DNA of 64,000 nucleotides from Cristatella mucedo (GCA_009760855.2 WPIO01000003.1:10360001-10424000), one strand, 5' to 3'. Positions 33,481 to 45,297 are shown, counted from the first letter of the stretch. The notes: generated by a model not told the origin, from the sequence alone. Numbers and translations are program-made.

Positions 33481-36380
33481 CGCTCACGCGCGCGCGCGAG
33501 AGAGAGAGAGAGATCGCCGCCGGAGTAGTCGCCGCGGGGCCACGCTTTAACGCGCGAACGGCTCAATTACGCGCAGCAATTTCGCCAAGATAAGCAGTGA
33601 CTGGTTTTCTTAGAAAGAAAGTCGGGCAGCCACCTTGTCTGTATAACGATGCGTGCAGTACTTTAGCGAGCCGAACGGGTCAGTTTTCTCGCCGAAGCCG
33701 AGCTATCGTCGCTCGCCGCGCCCCCGGCGGCCTGCTGTTAGAACGGCTTGCACCGTCTGACCTGGCAGCTCTCGCGAAATCATTGGCTCGTTGTCGGCGG
33801 CCATTTTATGCGCGCCGACTGGAAAAGCGAGAATAAGTGGGCGACCGGACGCGGCGCAGGTCCAGAGGCGCCGGCGACGCGTTTCGCAGCCTATAGCGAA
33901 GCAGCTTGTGCTCCCCGGTGGCAGCGCCAGTCGACGCATTGCTAACGAGCGAGGCATTTTGCGCGCCGGGCGACGGACGAGCCAGCCAGATGCGAGCGTT
34001 GTCGGCACTTTATCTCTGGGCGAAGAAGCAATCGAGTATCCGGATGGTTGGGTGGGTGGACGACTTGAGGTTGGCGGCCGGTTGGAGCTTTCGCTATCGC
34101 ACATAATAGCCCGCGACGACTTAGACGCTGGCTGCATCAAGCAGCAGCCAGCAGCAGCCAGCAGCAACAGCCGCCCGCCGCTCGAGCTCGCGTCACAGCT
34201 CGGCGTTCGCCGCTGCCGGTTTGCCCGATCGGTCGGTCGGTCGGTGCCTTTCGGTTGCACGCCCCGCCCCGCCCCCCACAGTCGGAGGGAGCGGCCGACG
34301 AGCAGCAGCAGCAGCAGAGCCGGCGGGCGGCTAGCTACGCCGCCGCCTCGCCGCGCGAGTGAGTCGGACAGCGGTGGCTAGAGAGTTGGCTCGCCGCCGC
34401 CGCGCCGCTGCGAGACTCGCGGCGGCGCGGCGGCTCGTCCGCTGCGGGCTTGGCCGGCGAGCTGCACGGTTTCGTCGAGACCGCCACCGCTGCCGCCGCG
34501 GCGGCGGCGATAGGTTCTGTACGCCGAGCTCGCGTCGATTGCGACGACGCGAGTGCGCAGGCGGCGGCGCTGCTGGCCCAACGACCGTGCTCGGGCGCGC
34601 ACAGTTCGCGCCGCCGCTCATCGTCAAAGGCGCGGCGATTCCGAGCCACGCTTGTAGCCGCCAAACGAGCTCCGGTGGATCTAGATCGAAGCGAGAGCGG
34701 CGCATTCATGCTTTCTCTCGACAGCGAAACTGCAGCGCAGCAGTTTCCGCCCACTCGGCCTACCACCCGTCGAGAGCGGACTTTCGCTTCGGCTTCGCAG
34801 CCAGCGCTCGCCGGGGCTCGCCGCTATGCGCTCGCGCCGCATGCTAATCGCTGTGCGCACGTAATGCTTTTGCCTGCGCTCGGACAGTGTCGGGCGTGCT
34901 TGTATTGGAGGGTCGGCGCTGGTATTAGAGTGGCTGCCTTCTTCTGTTGTCTCAGCTCGCTACCGGAGTTCAGCCCCCTTCCACCACCGTTCGAGCCCCC
35001 TCTTCGAGAGGCAGAGCGCCAGAAAAGGCATATTCGACAGAGAAACCAGACGGCCTTAAGAGCGCTAGTTCACCGTAACTGGAACTGGACCTAGCCGGAA
35101 GAATTTATTGAGCAAAAGCATGCGCGTGGTGGAAGGGGATGGAGCGGGGTTGCTTGATCAAGATGCGCTGGGGTAGGGGAGACCAATTTAAGACGGGTCG
35201 AAGCTCCGTGCTGTTTACAGCGAACATGGTGCATTCTTTCAGCGAGGTTAGCTAGGAGCTCGTAAATTCAATTTGCGAAAACCTGGCCGCGATTCTCGGC
35301 AGCTCACGTGGACAGATCGGCTAGAATTTCGCCCGGAATTCGGCCGAAGGGTTACGTATAATAGAGTGGGCGTGGAATCGTGCAGCCCGCTTGCCGGCGC
35401 TGCGAGCTACTTCGCGAAAAGCGTCGCCAAAAAAGCGCGCGGCAAAACCGCGCGGCTGCCAGCGCGGCCAGCTCGTGCAGCGTTGGCGGTAGCAGTCTGC
35501 TGCAAGCTGCCGCCGCCGGCCGCGGCGGCGGCGGCGGCGGCGGCGGCGGCTTGCAGCTAGAACCGGCGCAGCTCCTCCAAAACCCGGGCGTGGCAGAGCG
35601 GAGAGACGCCTGGAGCGCGTTGCCGAGCGAGAGGCTCGAGCGTCCGAGAGGCCTCGGCCGTTGCCGCGTTCGCGCCGACTCACCGAGGCTGGCGACAAGG
35701 AGGTCGGCGCCTCGCAGCTGAGGCGCCGACCTCCTGAATGCGAGAGGATGCCCACCGGCCTGCGGCGGCGGCGGCGGCGGCGGCGGCGGCAAATGAGTAG
35801 CCGACGAAGCGCATGACGTGCACGCTCGTCGAGATAGGGCCAGCGATCTCGTCGCTCGCTGCCGAGGGAGCGAGCGATCTGAGCTAAAGCAGGCGACGCG
35901 CTGATGAGAAGAAGTCTCCGGCGGAGCTCGACGCTCTAGCGCTCAAGCTGCGTGTCCAGGCTGCGGTCCTGCTACTTGACGGCGAGTTCTCGCGCGCTGT
36001 CTGTCTGGGGCACTCTGTCTGGTTGTGTTTGTCCCAAGCATAATCCGGCGGCTCTAAAACGCCGCGCGGCAACGATGCAGAAAGGCTGCAGAAAGAACTC
36101 GAGGAACGTTCCTGCCCATCTCAGAATTGCACGGCGACAGGTAGCGAGTGACAGAGCACGTGACCCAGCGCTCGAACACCAGGCGTCAATTCTGGCTACT
36201 CTTGTCGCGCTTTCCGATGAAGGCGCTTCCCGACTCCAACCGGCGGCACGAGCTGCCGAGACAGCGTGCAACAACCGCAAGGCGGGCAGGAGTCAGGTCC
36301 AGAGGTGCTCTGCCGAGCGGATAGAGTTCGAGGACAGCCTGAGCGTCGCGGCTCCCACACTAGACAGTACCCGATAGTTT
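33481..36380. promoter_or_regulatory. CpG-rich block, likely CpG island / promoter region
   Basis: Very dense CpG, GC boxes (CCCCGCCCCGCCCC at 34261-34275), a GGTC tetranucleotide run (about 34225-34244), CAG and GGC triplet runs (34300; 35519-35549; 35764-35790) and a perfect 16-base-arm hairpin at 35698-35735. Frames of up to 214 codons are open on both strands, but all overlap one another and none is recognised. Composition suggests unmethylated regulatory DNA near a gene start. No start codon or splice pair can be chosen. Confidence 0.4.
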
Positions 36381-37193
36381 ATTGAGATATACTTCCGGCA
36401 GCGTTCTGACTAGCAGCGAATGTAGCTCTCGTTGCTCTAGCGCTTGCCGGGGTTTTCTGGCTTCTCCATATTTTTCTGGCCCCGGCTCTAATTATCGCCT
36501 GCCTGTTCGTACTATCGTGCTTGTCTGCCAGTACCGTGCCTGAACTACTTATATTCTGGTGTGTTTGTATAAGCTTGTCTTGCTGCCAGTTGTGTAGCTT
36601 TTAGAGGATTTGTACGATTCGGAGCTCACAACTAAGTATGAATCTTGCTCTGTGCTCGTCGAGCTGTGCAGCCGAGAAGCTGACGTCTGCTCGGTTTGAC
36701 TGTCATCGAGCACCTGTCGAGGATGCCATTCTGCTAAAGTCATCGTGGAGAGCGCAGGAGGAAAGTGCAGGAGGATAGTACAAGAGAGCACGGGAGGAGA
36801 GCGCAGAAGGGCAGAGCACGAGGAGGAGAGTGTAGGGGGAGAGTGCAGGAGTAAAGAAGGAGAGTATGGAGAGTATAAGAGAAGAGCTCGGTAGGAGAGC
36901 TCAGGAGTGTGAAGGGCGCAGGAGGAGAGCGCAGGATTGCGAATGGCTCTTATTGTCTATCCTTGGCAGCAATTGTAAAGTACCTAGAAGGAGATCGAGT
37001 TCTCTGAGGGCGCTTTAACAAATGTATTATTATTATTATTATTATTATTATGGCACAGGGCTGTTCGCTTTCATTGACCAACTGGCAAAAAATGAATGAG
37101 TGATGCATGCCGCATCGAAATGCCCTGACGACCAGTAGGACGGGTACTGGTTAGCGGTGCAAAATGGCCGACGTACTGAGAGATAAAACAAGA

Positions 37194-37240
<47 letters not shown>

Positions 37241-38184
37241 CGAACTGCGCTTCCGCTCATCCACATTTAGGTGACAATGCTACTGCTGTGTCAACCTTCT
37301 CTAACCGCTTGGACGTCTCAGAATAACAATTTCCCGCAATTCATTAGCTGAGGCACTCTCGGCGACCGAAATATTTGCTCTTTGTGGTTACTATGGTTAC
37401 TATACGACGCAGCTCACTCTCGCGAGCATTACAAAAAAGCTGAGTTAGTTCTCTAGCTTTCCACACTGTCGTTTTATTTCCGATCGCCCTTCGCTGATAG
37501 TTGAGTGCTACTTATTTCATTTACTTTCTGCATAATTCAGCTACCTGAGTGACCTGTTCCAAAGTGACCCCTGACGAAATGACCATATCAGCACTACAGT
37601 TAAGTTGGCTTATTTCACTTGCATACCATGGGGAAAATGCAGTAATTTTTTTCTCTTTAGAGCATGAGGCAAACCCCTTTGGTAACCAATTTTTGCACCG
37701 CGAATGGCTTATACTTGAATAGCATAGCGCTATAGAAAAATTCCAGCGTTACAGTGGCATAGATATCATGGCTTCTGGAGCAGCAGACGTCAAAAAGCAG
37801 CACTTCACAGTGAGTGTTATTGCTACTTTTGTCTCTGCAGACAACTTTATGGTCGCATGAAATGTTCAGGCAATGTGCGACAAATTATGTCAGTAGAGTT
37901 TAGGATTACAACACTTGGCAAAGGGGGGTAGTTAAAGCTGCGCTAAAGCCCTTATCAAAGTTTGCACCCCATCTATTAAGGCTGATCTGTGATTATTAAA
38001 GTTTTCTTCCATTTGAAAGTTCACAGATTTTTATAGGAATGATCGTCTGGTTTCCGCTAGCTACCAAATGTGAGACAATTTAGGTGGTTCGAATAAAACT
38101 AGTGAAGCTAAACAGCATGACTTCGGGTTGTGATAGAACTCTTTGAAGGCCCTATAAAAGACTCATAAAAAACTTCACGATATC
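36381..38184. other. Purine minisatellite and spacer
   Basis: 36748-36936 is a degenerate tandem repeat around GCAGGAGGAGAGT. A LINE-B tail (36973-37052) and (GA)n (about 37197-37236) follow. 37240-38180 is AT-leaning with no recognised content. Confidence 0.6.
36973..37052 (+). mobile_element. LINE-B solo tail
   Basis: TTGTAAAGTACCTAGAAGGAG, TTCTCTGAGGGCGCTTTAAC and a pure (ATT)n run. Confidence 0.85.
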
Positions 38185-38189
38185 TTGAC

Positions 38190-38725
38190 TTTCGTCAACA
38201 TTTATTATCGCCAGATCAGCTTAACCAACCTAATAGCAATGGAAAAACCTAGTGCCTCCCAGAAGATGGATGCCCTCACTATTGAGACAGGCTTATATAG
38301 CAGCATCGCTCCCGAAGTGTTTTTTTCTATACGTCGTGCTGTTCCAAAACGACTTATCAGTGAATAAACATATTGCCTCCACTGTCAAGTCAGCCTACTT
38401 TCAGGTGAGCACTATGTCCAAAATTAAGGCCTGCTTCTGCCAGGGTAGAGCAGCCAAACTAGTTCACGCATTTGTGACATGGCGTCTGGATTACTACAGC
38501 TCCCTAAATTGCTCCTGGTTATTTACCATAAACGTCTTTAAATAGTCCGAAACTCAGCTTTTAGTACATCTCTCGCATTTACGGCATAGCTGAAGAATCA
38601 CATCCGCTTCTGTCTGATCTTTAGTGGCTCTAAATTAAGCATCAAAATTGATTTCAAGCTCCTCACGCCTCGCTTACAGATCGCTTGAACCAACCTACTT
38701 ACCCGATCTCCTTGCTCTTCCAGTG

Positions 38726-38812
<87 letters not shown>

Positions 38813-39140
38813 CTTTCCTCAGCACCAAGTCGTCTCACCGTATCTCGCACTAAATTGAAATCTTTAGGCCATCAAGCTTAAAGCGTGCCTACGACGAAAG
38901 ACTGCAGCTCACTTCCAGCTAGAGAAGTCACTAACAGCGATGACCGTACAGTATTTATGCCTTTGCTAAGGGAACATCGCCCCAGTGAACTTGTCTTTTT
39001 AGATACAGCGTGCTTTTGCGTGCATACCTGTGCACGATTCCGACAATATTACAAGCCAGATGTCCCATCAAATGGCGGCCCTAGTTATCTTCTTCCTTGC
39101 TTTACCATTTTGGCCTAAACGAGTTATGTGTTTGCCGAGC
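38190..39140 (+). pseudogene. LINE-C reverse transcriptase remnant
   Basis: Forward frames read LTNLIAMEKPSASQKMDAL, then FQNDLSVNKHIASTVKSAYF, KIKACFCQGRAAKLVHAF, RLDYYSSL, and after a shift AYRSLEPTYLPDLLALPVRA, a CR1/L2-type ORF2 thumb and C-terminus. A (CT)n(TA)n microsatellite (38729-38811) has grown inside it; coding similarity (SRTKLKSLG, LPAREV) resumes after it. The 3' part ends with a GCGTGCATACCTGTGCACGATT word shared with the copies at 39.2 and 43.8 kb. Confidence 0.75.
38729..38811. repeat. (CT)n(TA)n microsatellite inside LINE-C
   Basis: About 38 bases of CT followed by about 45 of TA, splitting the LINE-C reading frame. Confidence 0.95.
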
Positions 39141-39179
39141 CTCTCTGATCTAAACATGATTGTGTAAATGTCAACGCAC

Positions 39180-39600
39180 CTAGGTCATTGTCTCCTTATC
39201 AAGCATCGGATTGATTTCGAGATCCTCAGTCTGGCTTAAAGTCACTTCACTTGCTTTTAGCAGTTTGCCTATCCGACCTCTGTGCTCCTCCAGTTTGCCT
39301 TCGCACAATCTGATCCTAAGAATATTGTCACCATTCCGTCCGAAGCACTGAAATTAAATCTTTTCCTTATCAAACTTGCAGCTCTTGTGCCCCCAAAAGT
39401 CTGGAGTTCACTATCGGGTACCACAACCTATGACGACCTTGCTTCATAAAAGTCTCAGCTAAAGGCGCATTTATTTCGGTCAGCTTTCCCATCGCCCCAA
39501 TGAACGTATAGTTTTTCTAGTGCGTTTTGCGTGCGTACTGGTGTATGATTTAGTGCACGCTACCAGCAAGAGGTACTAAAAACCCGTGGCCACGAGCTTC
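39180..39600 (+). pseudogene. LINE-C C-terminal remnant, second copy
   Basis: Forward translation gives LKLNLFLIKLAALVPPKVWS and, after a stop, KSQLKAHLFRSAFPSP, a LINE C-terminus. The following noncoding words (GCGTTTTGCGTGCGTACTGG, CACGCTACCAGCAA) also occur at 43.8 kb. It lies in the same orientation as, and directly after, the first LINE-C copy. Confidence 0.7.
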
Positions 39601-39909
39601 GGCGGAGCCGGGGCAGGGGGCACATGCCCTAACTGCACTGGGGCAGCGACTTGGGCTGCCCCTATCTCTCTACATGCCCCCCAAACGACGTCCAAACTAT
39701 CTCTTTATTCCTATCGATGAGCATCCGCCAAGTTTGTGTCGAATAAACATTGCGACTTTGTGCTATAATCTTTCGTGAATTGCGGGTCCAGCCCTGCCTG
39801 CGCGAGAATCACTCTGGTCTTGCCCCATAACATCACTTTTGCAGGTCCTTCCCCTCCCCCTAGATGAAAATCTTGCCTCCGCCACCGGTCTTGACTGTCT
39901 TTATAATCA

Positions 39910-40085
39910 GGCGGTTGCTTTTCACGACCTCGGTCCCAATGTCGTTGGTTCGAATCCTGCGGTGGGCGATCCTTTATCGCCACTGCAAGCGGCGGTGATA
40001 GCCATAAAGGCTCTTCTGTCGCTATACAGAAGATGCTGTTGCTGTTAAGTCAGCTAGTATTTAATTTAATTTTAATTTTAATTAT
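39910..40085 (+). mobile_element. SINE-A, copy 4 (5'-truncated)
   Basis: Starts inside the tRNA head at GGCGGTTGCTTTTCACGACC, with B box GGTTCGAATCC, the intact body, and an extended tail of AATTTAATTTT repeats. Confidence 0.85.
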
Positions 40086-40272
40086 CGCTTCAGCATTCTA
40101 CCTTTAGCATGCTAAATATTTGCTTCGGTATGTTTGATACCTTGCATGTCATTAAGCCCAATGGCGTCGATTCTCCTGCAGCGAGTTGTAAAGCGTTTGG
40201 GTAGAGATTTGGCTCTCTTGCGGTGCTATACATATGCATATATAACATATATTATATTATATTATATATACA

Positions 40273-40307
<35 letters not shown>

Positions 40308-40825
40308 CAACGTATAATCATTATTATCTCGCGTAGCCCGCTCTGTATCGGTAGCTGCTGTTATTCTGCGGTCGACCTAAGGAGCGCACTGTTCAACTGC
40401 CAGTGGAAGTGCAGCAGCCGCGTGCCATTCAGCTTTCGGCTGAAGCAAAGCAGGAGGCAGCTTGAAGCAGCTTGTCGTCACAAGGGCCTGTTGAGTTGCC
40501 GGCAATTGTGAAATGCCTTAAGTAGGCGAGGAGGCCTCGTCGCGGTACATTTCCAGGCAGCTGCGATTTTTGAGCTCTGCGAAACCTGATTTCATGTTCC
40601 TGCACGCTAGTGCTGCGATCCTGGACATTTGAAAAATCTCCTTACCGAGCGAGAACTCGGCCAGAGCGATTAAGAGTGATATTCTACGTGTTCCGGAGGG
40701 GGAGGGTAGTGACGAGGAGGAGGAGATGCTGCAGGTTGTCGATGCTGCTGGGCCAGCGGTCGGTCCATCTATTCTTACTGTAAATGAGGTACCCAAATCG
40801 GGTCTTGCAGTGGACTGCTCGTTGT
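40086..40825. other. (TA)n and sequence without gene
   Basis: AT microsatellite at about 40235-40308. The rest has no recognised content. Confidence 0.5.
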
Positions 40826-40988
40826 AAAAAAATCCTAGCTGATAAAACAGCCTGTTTTTGCATAGAGACAGAAGAGCCTTGACGGCTTTCACCACCGCTT
40901 GCAGTGGCGATAAAGGATCGCCCACTACACGAATTGAACCCCATGACCTCGGCACCGCCTTACCTAGTGTGCCATCGCGGCTATAAGA
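40826..40988 (-). mobile_element. SINE-A, copy 5
   Basis: Reverse complement: CCGCGATGGCACACTAGG head, a small deletion before the B-box region (GGTTCAATTCG, partly decayed), body GCCACTGCAAGCGGTGG and the CAGCTAGGATTTTT tail. Confidence 0.85.
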
Positions 40989-41654
40989 GCGACCGGCGGC
41001 TGCTGGCGGCTTTCGCCGTTTTCGGTCATTAGCGTGGGCTTGGCAGGGCGACCCTGGTTGCCCAGGGGTCGTACAAAGCGTCCGCTTTGTGCTTGTGTGT
41101 TGTCTCTCTTGGTCAACGGTGAATCACTACCCACTATTTCCGGCGGTCCGCGCCTCCATTCCACAAACCGCTAATCAAGGGAAGCTGCGGGTTCACTTAG
41201 CTAGCTAGCGCTCGCCAGTTGGCTCCGCAGTGCCGTATTACTTGATAGTTCCGAGTGCTGTAGGTGCTAACCACCAGCCTATGCATCCAGAGCAAGGACC
41301 CGAACGCTGAAACTCTTTTGCTAATTCCTAGTCGCTATTCCGGAAATCCGTTGCGTCCTTTTGCAAATCCCTTCATCTATAGTCACAGATTAAGGAAATA
41401 CCGCAGGTCAAGGCTACCCTCCCCCTGGTCAGTTTCCGGACGATTGCCTCTTCGGACATTTTCCGCCTTCGACCTTTGCCGCATCGACATTTTCCACTGT
41501 TTTTCCTGGAAGTGCCATACGATCCTGACTGCCGGTGGGTTTTTTTGCGGTCCTATCGCGGATACGTCTTTGCATTCCCAGCGCAAGAGTGCACATCGGC
41601 AAACGCGTTAAATGAACTTTCCTAATGGCAGGCAGCGTCGGAGTCTCACGCATA
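40989..41654. other. No gene recognised
   Basis: Open frames on both strands of ordinary length. No motif or repeat copy recognised. Confidence 0.5.
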
Positions 41655-41795
41655 GACATAAAAATAAAAAAAATAAAATCCCTAAGACAACTTAATCTCT
41701 ATTCAGGCGCTTCACATATGCCTCGGAGCTCGAGCCCACGACCTCAGCCCGACCTTGATCCGGGCGAGCACCTTAACTGCTGGACCAAAACCAAC
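41655..41795 (-). mobile_element. SINE-B, copy 1
   Basis: Reverse complement: tRNA-like head TTGGTCCAGCAGTTAAGGTG, B-box region GTCGTGGGCTCGAGCTCC, then GTGAAGCGCCTGAATAGAG and ATTAAGTTGTCTTAGGG and a TTTTATT tail. The 3' portion matches the LINE-B 3' end, as in SINEs that borrow a LINE tail. Confidence 0.75.
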
Positions 41796-42144
41796 AAGAC
41801 ATAACAGCTCCTTCCTCATGCGAGCGGGAAAGGCTCTGCAGAGAGAAAGCTTTTATCCACCAATCGCATTACTCAGAAATGCAACTCCTAGCCGTTTAAA
41901 GTCAAAGTCGGCTACGGGAGCAGCGCAACGCTTCTGACTGCCGACATATGGCCTCGGCCATGGTCCAGCTGTCGGCAGTTCAACTAGACGACCTTGAAAC
42001 ACGTTTTCCTGTGGGATGTAGTCTGAGCTGTACACTCGAATAATTTTCCTTACGAAAAAAATGCACTAATCCTAGCGTAAAACTTAAGTATTTGCAAACA
42101 CGCGTTAAGGAAAAATTCTTGCTCTTGAGTCTTAGCCTAGATTA
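41796..42144. other. No gene recognised
   Basis: No coding or repeat signal seen. Confidence 0.5.
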
Positions 42145-42297
42145 AAGGGTAAGGTAATAGCACTTCACGACCAAAGTCGTGGGTTCGAATCCGGCAATTC
42201 TATATTGCCTGCAGCACGAGGGCGATAGCAGCCGAGGCTCTTCTGCCGCTATATAAAGGAGGCTGCTGAATTGGCCAACCTTTACCTTTTTTTTACT
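42145..42297 (+). mobile_element. SINE-A, copy 6 (diverged)
   Basis: B box GGTTCGAATCC after a GACCAAAGTCGTG stem, then GCTCTTCTGCCGCTATATAA and GGCTGCTGAATTGGCC, with the body shortened relative to other copies. Confidence 0.65.
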
Positions 42298-43180
42298 TTG
42301 ACAATATACGTGTGGTAGACGTCATAGGCGGCCATTTTTCCCTGCTTCCGCCTTGACTGACCTGACGAGCGAATTTTAGTCTGTCTACGATTTGCTTTCT
42401 CGCTCGAGTTCAAGGTCTTGAAATTCAATCATTCAGCCCTCACTGTCTTACGGACAGTTGAGTGTGTTGAAAGATTCTGCTTGGGCAATCGGCGGTGTTG
42501 AAGAACTACCCTAATGCGGGCAGCTATAAACCCATACAACTGTAAGCGTCGGCGTGGTATGCGCTGAACTTCCGCAGCGATGAGACCGACGATCCTTCGC
42601 CGACGCTTAGCCGAACACAGCTCGAACTCACGCTCCGAACGAATTGCGGGGATTATAGGCCAATGTTCCGCAGCGCTTCCCGTCAATCGGCCACAGGGCA
42701 AGCGCGCGGCCTCGTCTCAACATCGACTAACCGAGCGTATCGCTCTCCTCCTTTTTGGGCAGCGACCCACGACCGGAAGCAGTCAATCCGGCATAGCTTC
42801 CCGTTCGTTTCGCCGGCTAACGTCAATCGCGATAGCCGTGGACCTCGTACCTTGAGGTAGCAAACCTCGTAAACAACAAAGACGCCAGCATGCAAACGAT
42901 CTCGTATTACCGTAGCGCGGCCGTCTGTGCACCGCTGCAGCTTCCCAGAATGAAGAAACCAGACGCGCCGTGCCGGCCTTGGCTTCTACTCCCGCTGTGA
43001 GAAGAAGCGTGGGGGAGGGGTTGGGAGGGGCCGCGTTCGTTCGTGAGGCGTCAGCGTGCGCACGGTATGAGTTACCAGCCGAGCGGCGAGGGCAACCAAT
43101 ACTCTTTAAAGCGAGGTGACCAAGAGAGTGGCAGCCTGTCCAGCATTGGAGACTCTTGCTGAAGCTTGGCGCTCGCTGGC
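42298..43180. other. No gene recognised
   Basis: Mixed sequence. The 91-codon frame 42580-42855 and its antisense partner have no recognisable features. Confidence 0.5.
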
Positions 43181-43495
43181 AAAGACTGAGTGAGAGAGAG
43201 GTGTGAGAATGAGAGGACAGAGAGAACTGTGTGCTTATGTGTGTTTTGTGGGTATGTCTGTGTGTGTGTGAGAGAGCAAGAGAGAACTGTATGTGTGTAA
43301 GTGTGTGCGAGAGAGAGAGTGTGAGTGAGAGTGAAAGAGAGAGAGAGTTGTGCGAGAGAGAACTGAGACCTGTGAATGCGTGTGTATGTGTGTGTGTGTG
43401 TATGTTTGTGCGTGCGTGTGTGTGTGTACGTGCGTGCTTGTGTGTGCTTGTGTGTGTGTGGGTGTGTGTGTGAGAGAGAGAGAGTGAGGGTGAGA
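43181..43495. repeat. (GA)/(GT) microsatellite block
   Basis: About 300 bases of interleaved imperfect (GA)n and (GT)n. The long frames on either strand here are products of the repeat. Confidence 0.95.
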
Positions 43496-43689
43496 GCTGT
43501 GAGATCTAGCTGCACTCGACATCGCTTGCCGCACTACCAGCTGGAAAAATCTTTTTTGGTGACTTGACATGCTAGGATGGCCGTGAGGAGACCGCTGGGT
43601 GGCTGCCAACGAAAGTCCAGTGCAACTTCAAGTAGATAAGTTAGGTTGAAGTATATTGGCGATCGAGCCTTCAGATCGTAGGCGTCGAA

Positions 43690-44095
43690 AGGTTGGACCG
43701 TGCTTCCTGGTGGGGTCACTACATGAAATGAATCGAGCACCCTTTAAATCTCAGCTATGGCCGCAACGCATCCGCTTCGGCCAGCTTCATCTTCGCCCGA
43801 GTGGGCTCGTCTGCATTTATTACGGTGTGCGCTTTTCGTGCGTGGCTGTGCGTGATTACGTGCAAGCTACCAGCAATAACTCTTACAACCGGTGGCCACG
43901 CGTGCCTTCGCGTTCGCTTTAGCACGCTGGCGTAAGCATGCGTGCACGCTCGCTTTTGCGGACTCAGTGCTCTGCGTGGAGCGTGACCCTTTGGTTATTG
44001 CTTCTCTTGCAGCGAGCTTCTAAGTGACCGAATAAAGATCAACTTCTCTCGACATTCTACGCACACTAGCTTTTGATGTTATTACTATTATTATA
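43690..44095 (+). mobile_element. LINE-C/B 3' fragment
   Basis: Noncoding words shared with the LINE-C copies (GTGCGCTTTTCGTGCGTGGC, GCAAGCTACCAGCAATAAC), then a decayed LINE-B-type end (CAGCGAGCTTCTAAGTGACC, GATCAACTTCTCTCG) and a short ATT repeat. It suggests that LINE-C and LINE-B are related families. Confidence 0.55.
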
Positions 44096-44134
44096 TTTGG
44101 GACATTTGGCTCGCTGGACGAATGTTCCTTTCCT

Positions 44135-44137
<3 letters not shown>

Positions 44138-44176
<39 letters not shown>
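44138..44176. repeat. (GGC)n trinucleotide run
   Basis: About 12 perfect GGC triplets in otherwise non-repetitive sequence. Confidence 0.95.
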
Positions 44177-44437
44177 AGCGTGCCAATGGCCTATATACTG
44201 CGTAGCGGGTAGGCGGTCCGTGGGTTTACGCATCGACTAGCGGCTGCTTCCGTCAGACAGATTTTAATCAGCGTAATGTTAGTGAGCCGTGCTACAACGC
44301 CCGAAGCTGCGTCGCCCAGACCAGGAACTACGTTGTCCTGCCGCTGCAGCCTGTCGGAATATCGCAGCACTGAAAAAGCCGGAAAGAAAAGGTCTCGACG
44401 AGCGAACCGAGTTGAACCGACGGTCGCCGACGGGTGG

Positions 44438-44516
44438 TAGGACATTTCCCCCCCCCGGACGTTTCCCCCCCCACATTCCCCCCCCCCCGATGGACCATAG
44501 GACATTTCCCCCAATG
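44438..44516 (+). repeat. C-tract minisatellite
   Basis: Motif GGACATTT followed by a C run: runs of 9 (44448-44456), 8 (44465-44472), 11 (44478-44488) and 5 (44508-44512) C, each preceded by a GGACRTTT or ACATT word. On the minus strand this reads as G runs followed by AAATGTCC. Confidence 0.85.
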
Positions 44517-44940
44517 TTGATGAATGTATAACTGTATAACTAAGAATACAGATATATACATATATATATATATATACATTATTAAATGAAGTTCATGCTC
44601 TATTAAAATAAAATCAACTCAATATGATTAGAGGAATGGATGGATTGGAAGGATAGTTTCTAATGGAGCGAGCGATGGTTGCGGCGGCTGCGGTAACGGC
44701 TAGCTACACAGTTTGGTTCCGCGGAAGTTAGGTCCCGCTCGACGCCGTCGGGCACGCGTTCGTACCCGTCAAAGCAGGCGCGCGCTACGGCGTGCTGCGC
44801 GTTCCTGCAAATGAGCGCTGAGCCTCAGAGGTCTACTGAGTATAACTCGACCTCAAGAGATCTAGTTATGCCCTAATACGCACTAATTAAAGCGCGGAAT
44901 GCGAGCAAGGGTGAATTTAGCCGGCGGAGGCGCAGTCCGC

Positions 44941-45131
44941 CATAAACCCTAAACATAAACCCTAAACGCTAAACACTAAGCCCTAAAACCCTAAACTCTA
45001 AACTCTAAACCCTAAACGCTAAAGCCTAAACCCTAAACGCTAAATCCTAAACGCTAAAAACTCTAAACCCTAAGCACTAAACCCTAAAACCTAAACACTA
45101 AACCCTAAAAACTCTAAACCCTAAAACCTAT
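44941..45131 (-). repeat. Degenerate interstitial telomere-like repeat, TTTAGGG type
   Basis: About 190 bases of CCCTAAA-type heptamers with variants such as ACTCTAAA, CGCTAAA and CACTAAG. On the minus strand it is TTTAGGG, the repeat of plant and many algal telomeres, not TTAGGG as in most animals. It directly abuts a SINE-A copy. It may be a healed break, a chance microsatellite or an old telomere fusion. Confidence 0.85.
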
Positions 45132-45134
45132 GTG

Positions 45135-45297
45135 GACGTGGCTTCCTTGGGAGGTAAAGTGTTCGCTCTTCATGACCGAGTTTGTGGGTGCGCATCCAGC
45201 AGTGGGCTATTCTTTATTGCCAGCTGCAAGCGACGGCGATAGCCGTCAAGGATCTTCTGCCGCTAGACAAATGAGGCTGTTAAATCCTCTCTCGACT
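45135..45297 (+). mobile_element. SINE-A, copy 7 (diverged)
   Basis: TGACCGAGTTTGTGGGTGCG head region with a decayed B box, body GCTGCAAGCGACGGCGATAG then GATCTTCTGCCGCTAGAC, and GAGGCTGTTAAATC tail. It immediately follows the telomere-like repeat. Confidence 0.65.

Noticed and set aside
33791-35094. Frames of 196, 185 and 214 codons in the 34-35 kb CpG block
   Set aside because: Open on both strands at once, low complexity, no splice-bounded structure and no recognisable domain.
42580-42855. Overlapping sense and antisense frames of about 90 codons
   Set aside because: No motif, no second copy, no splice context; likely chance.
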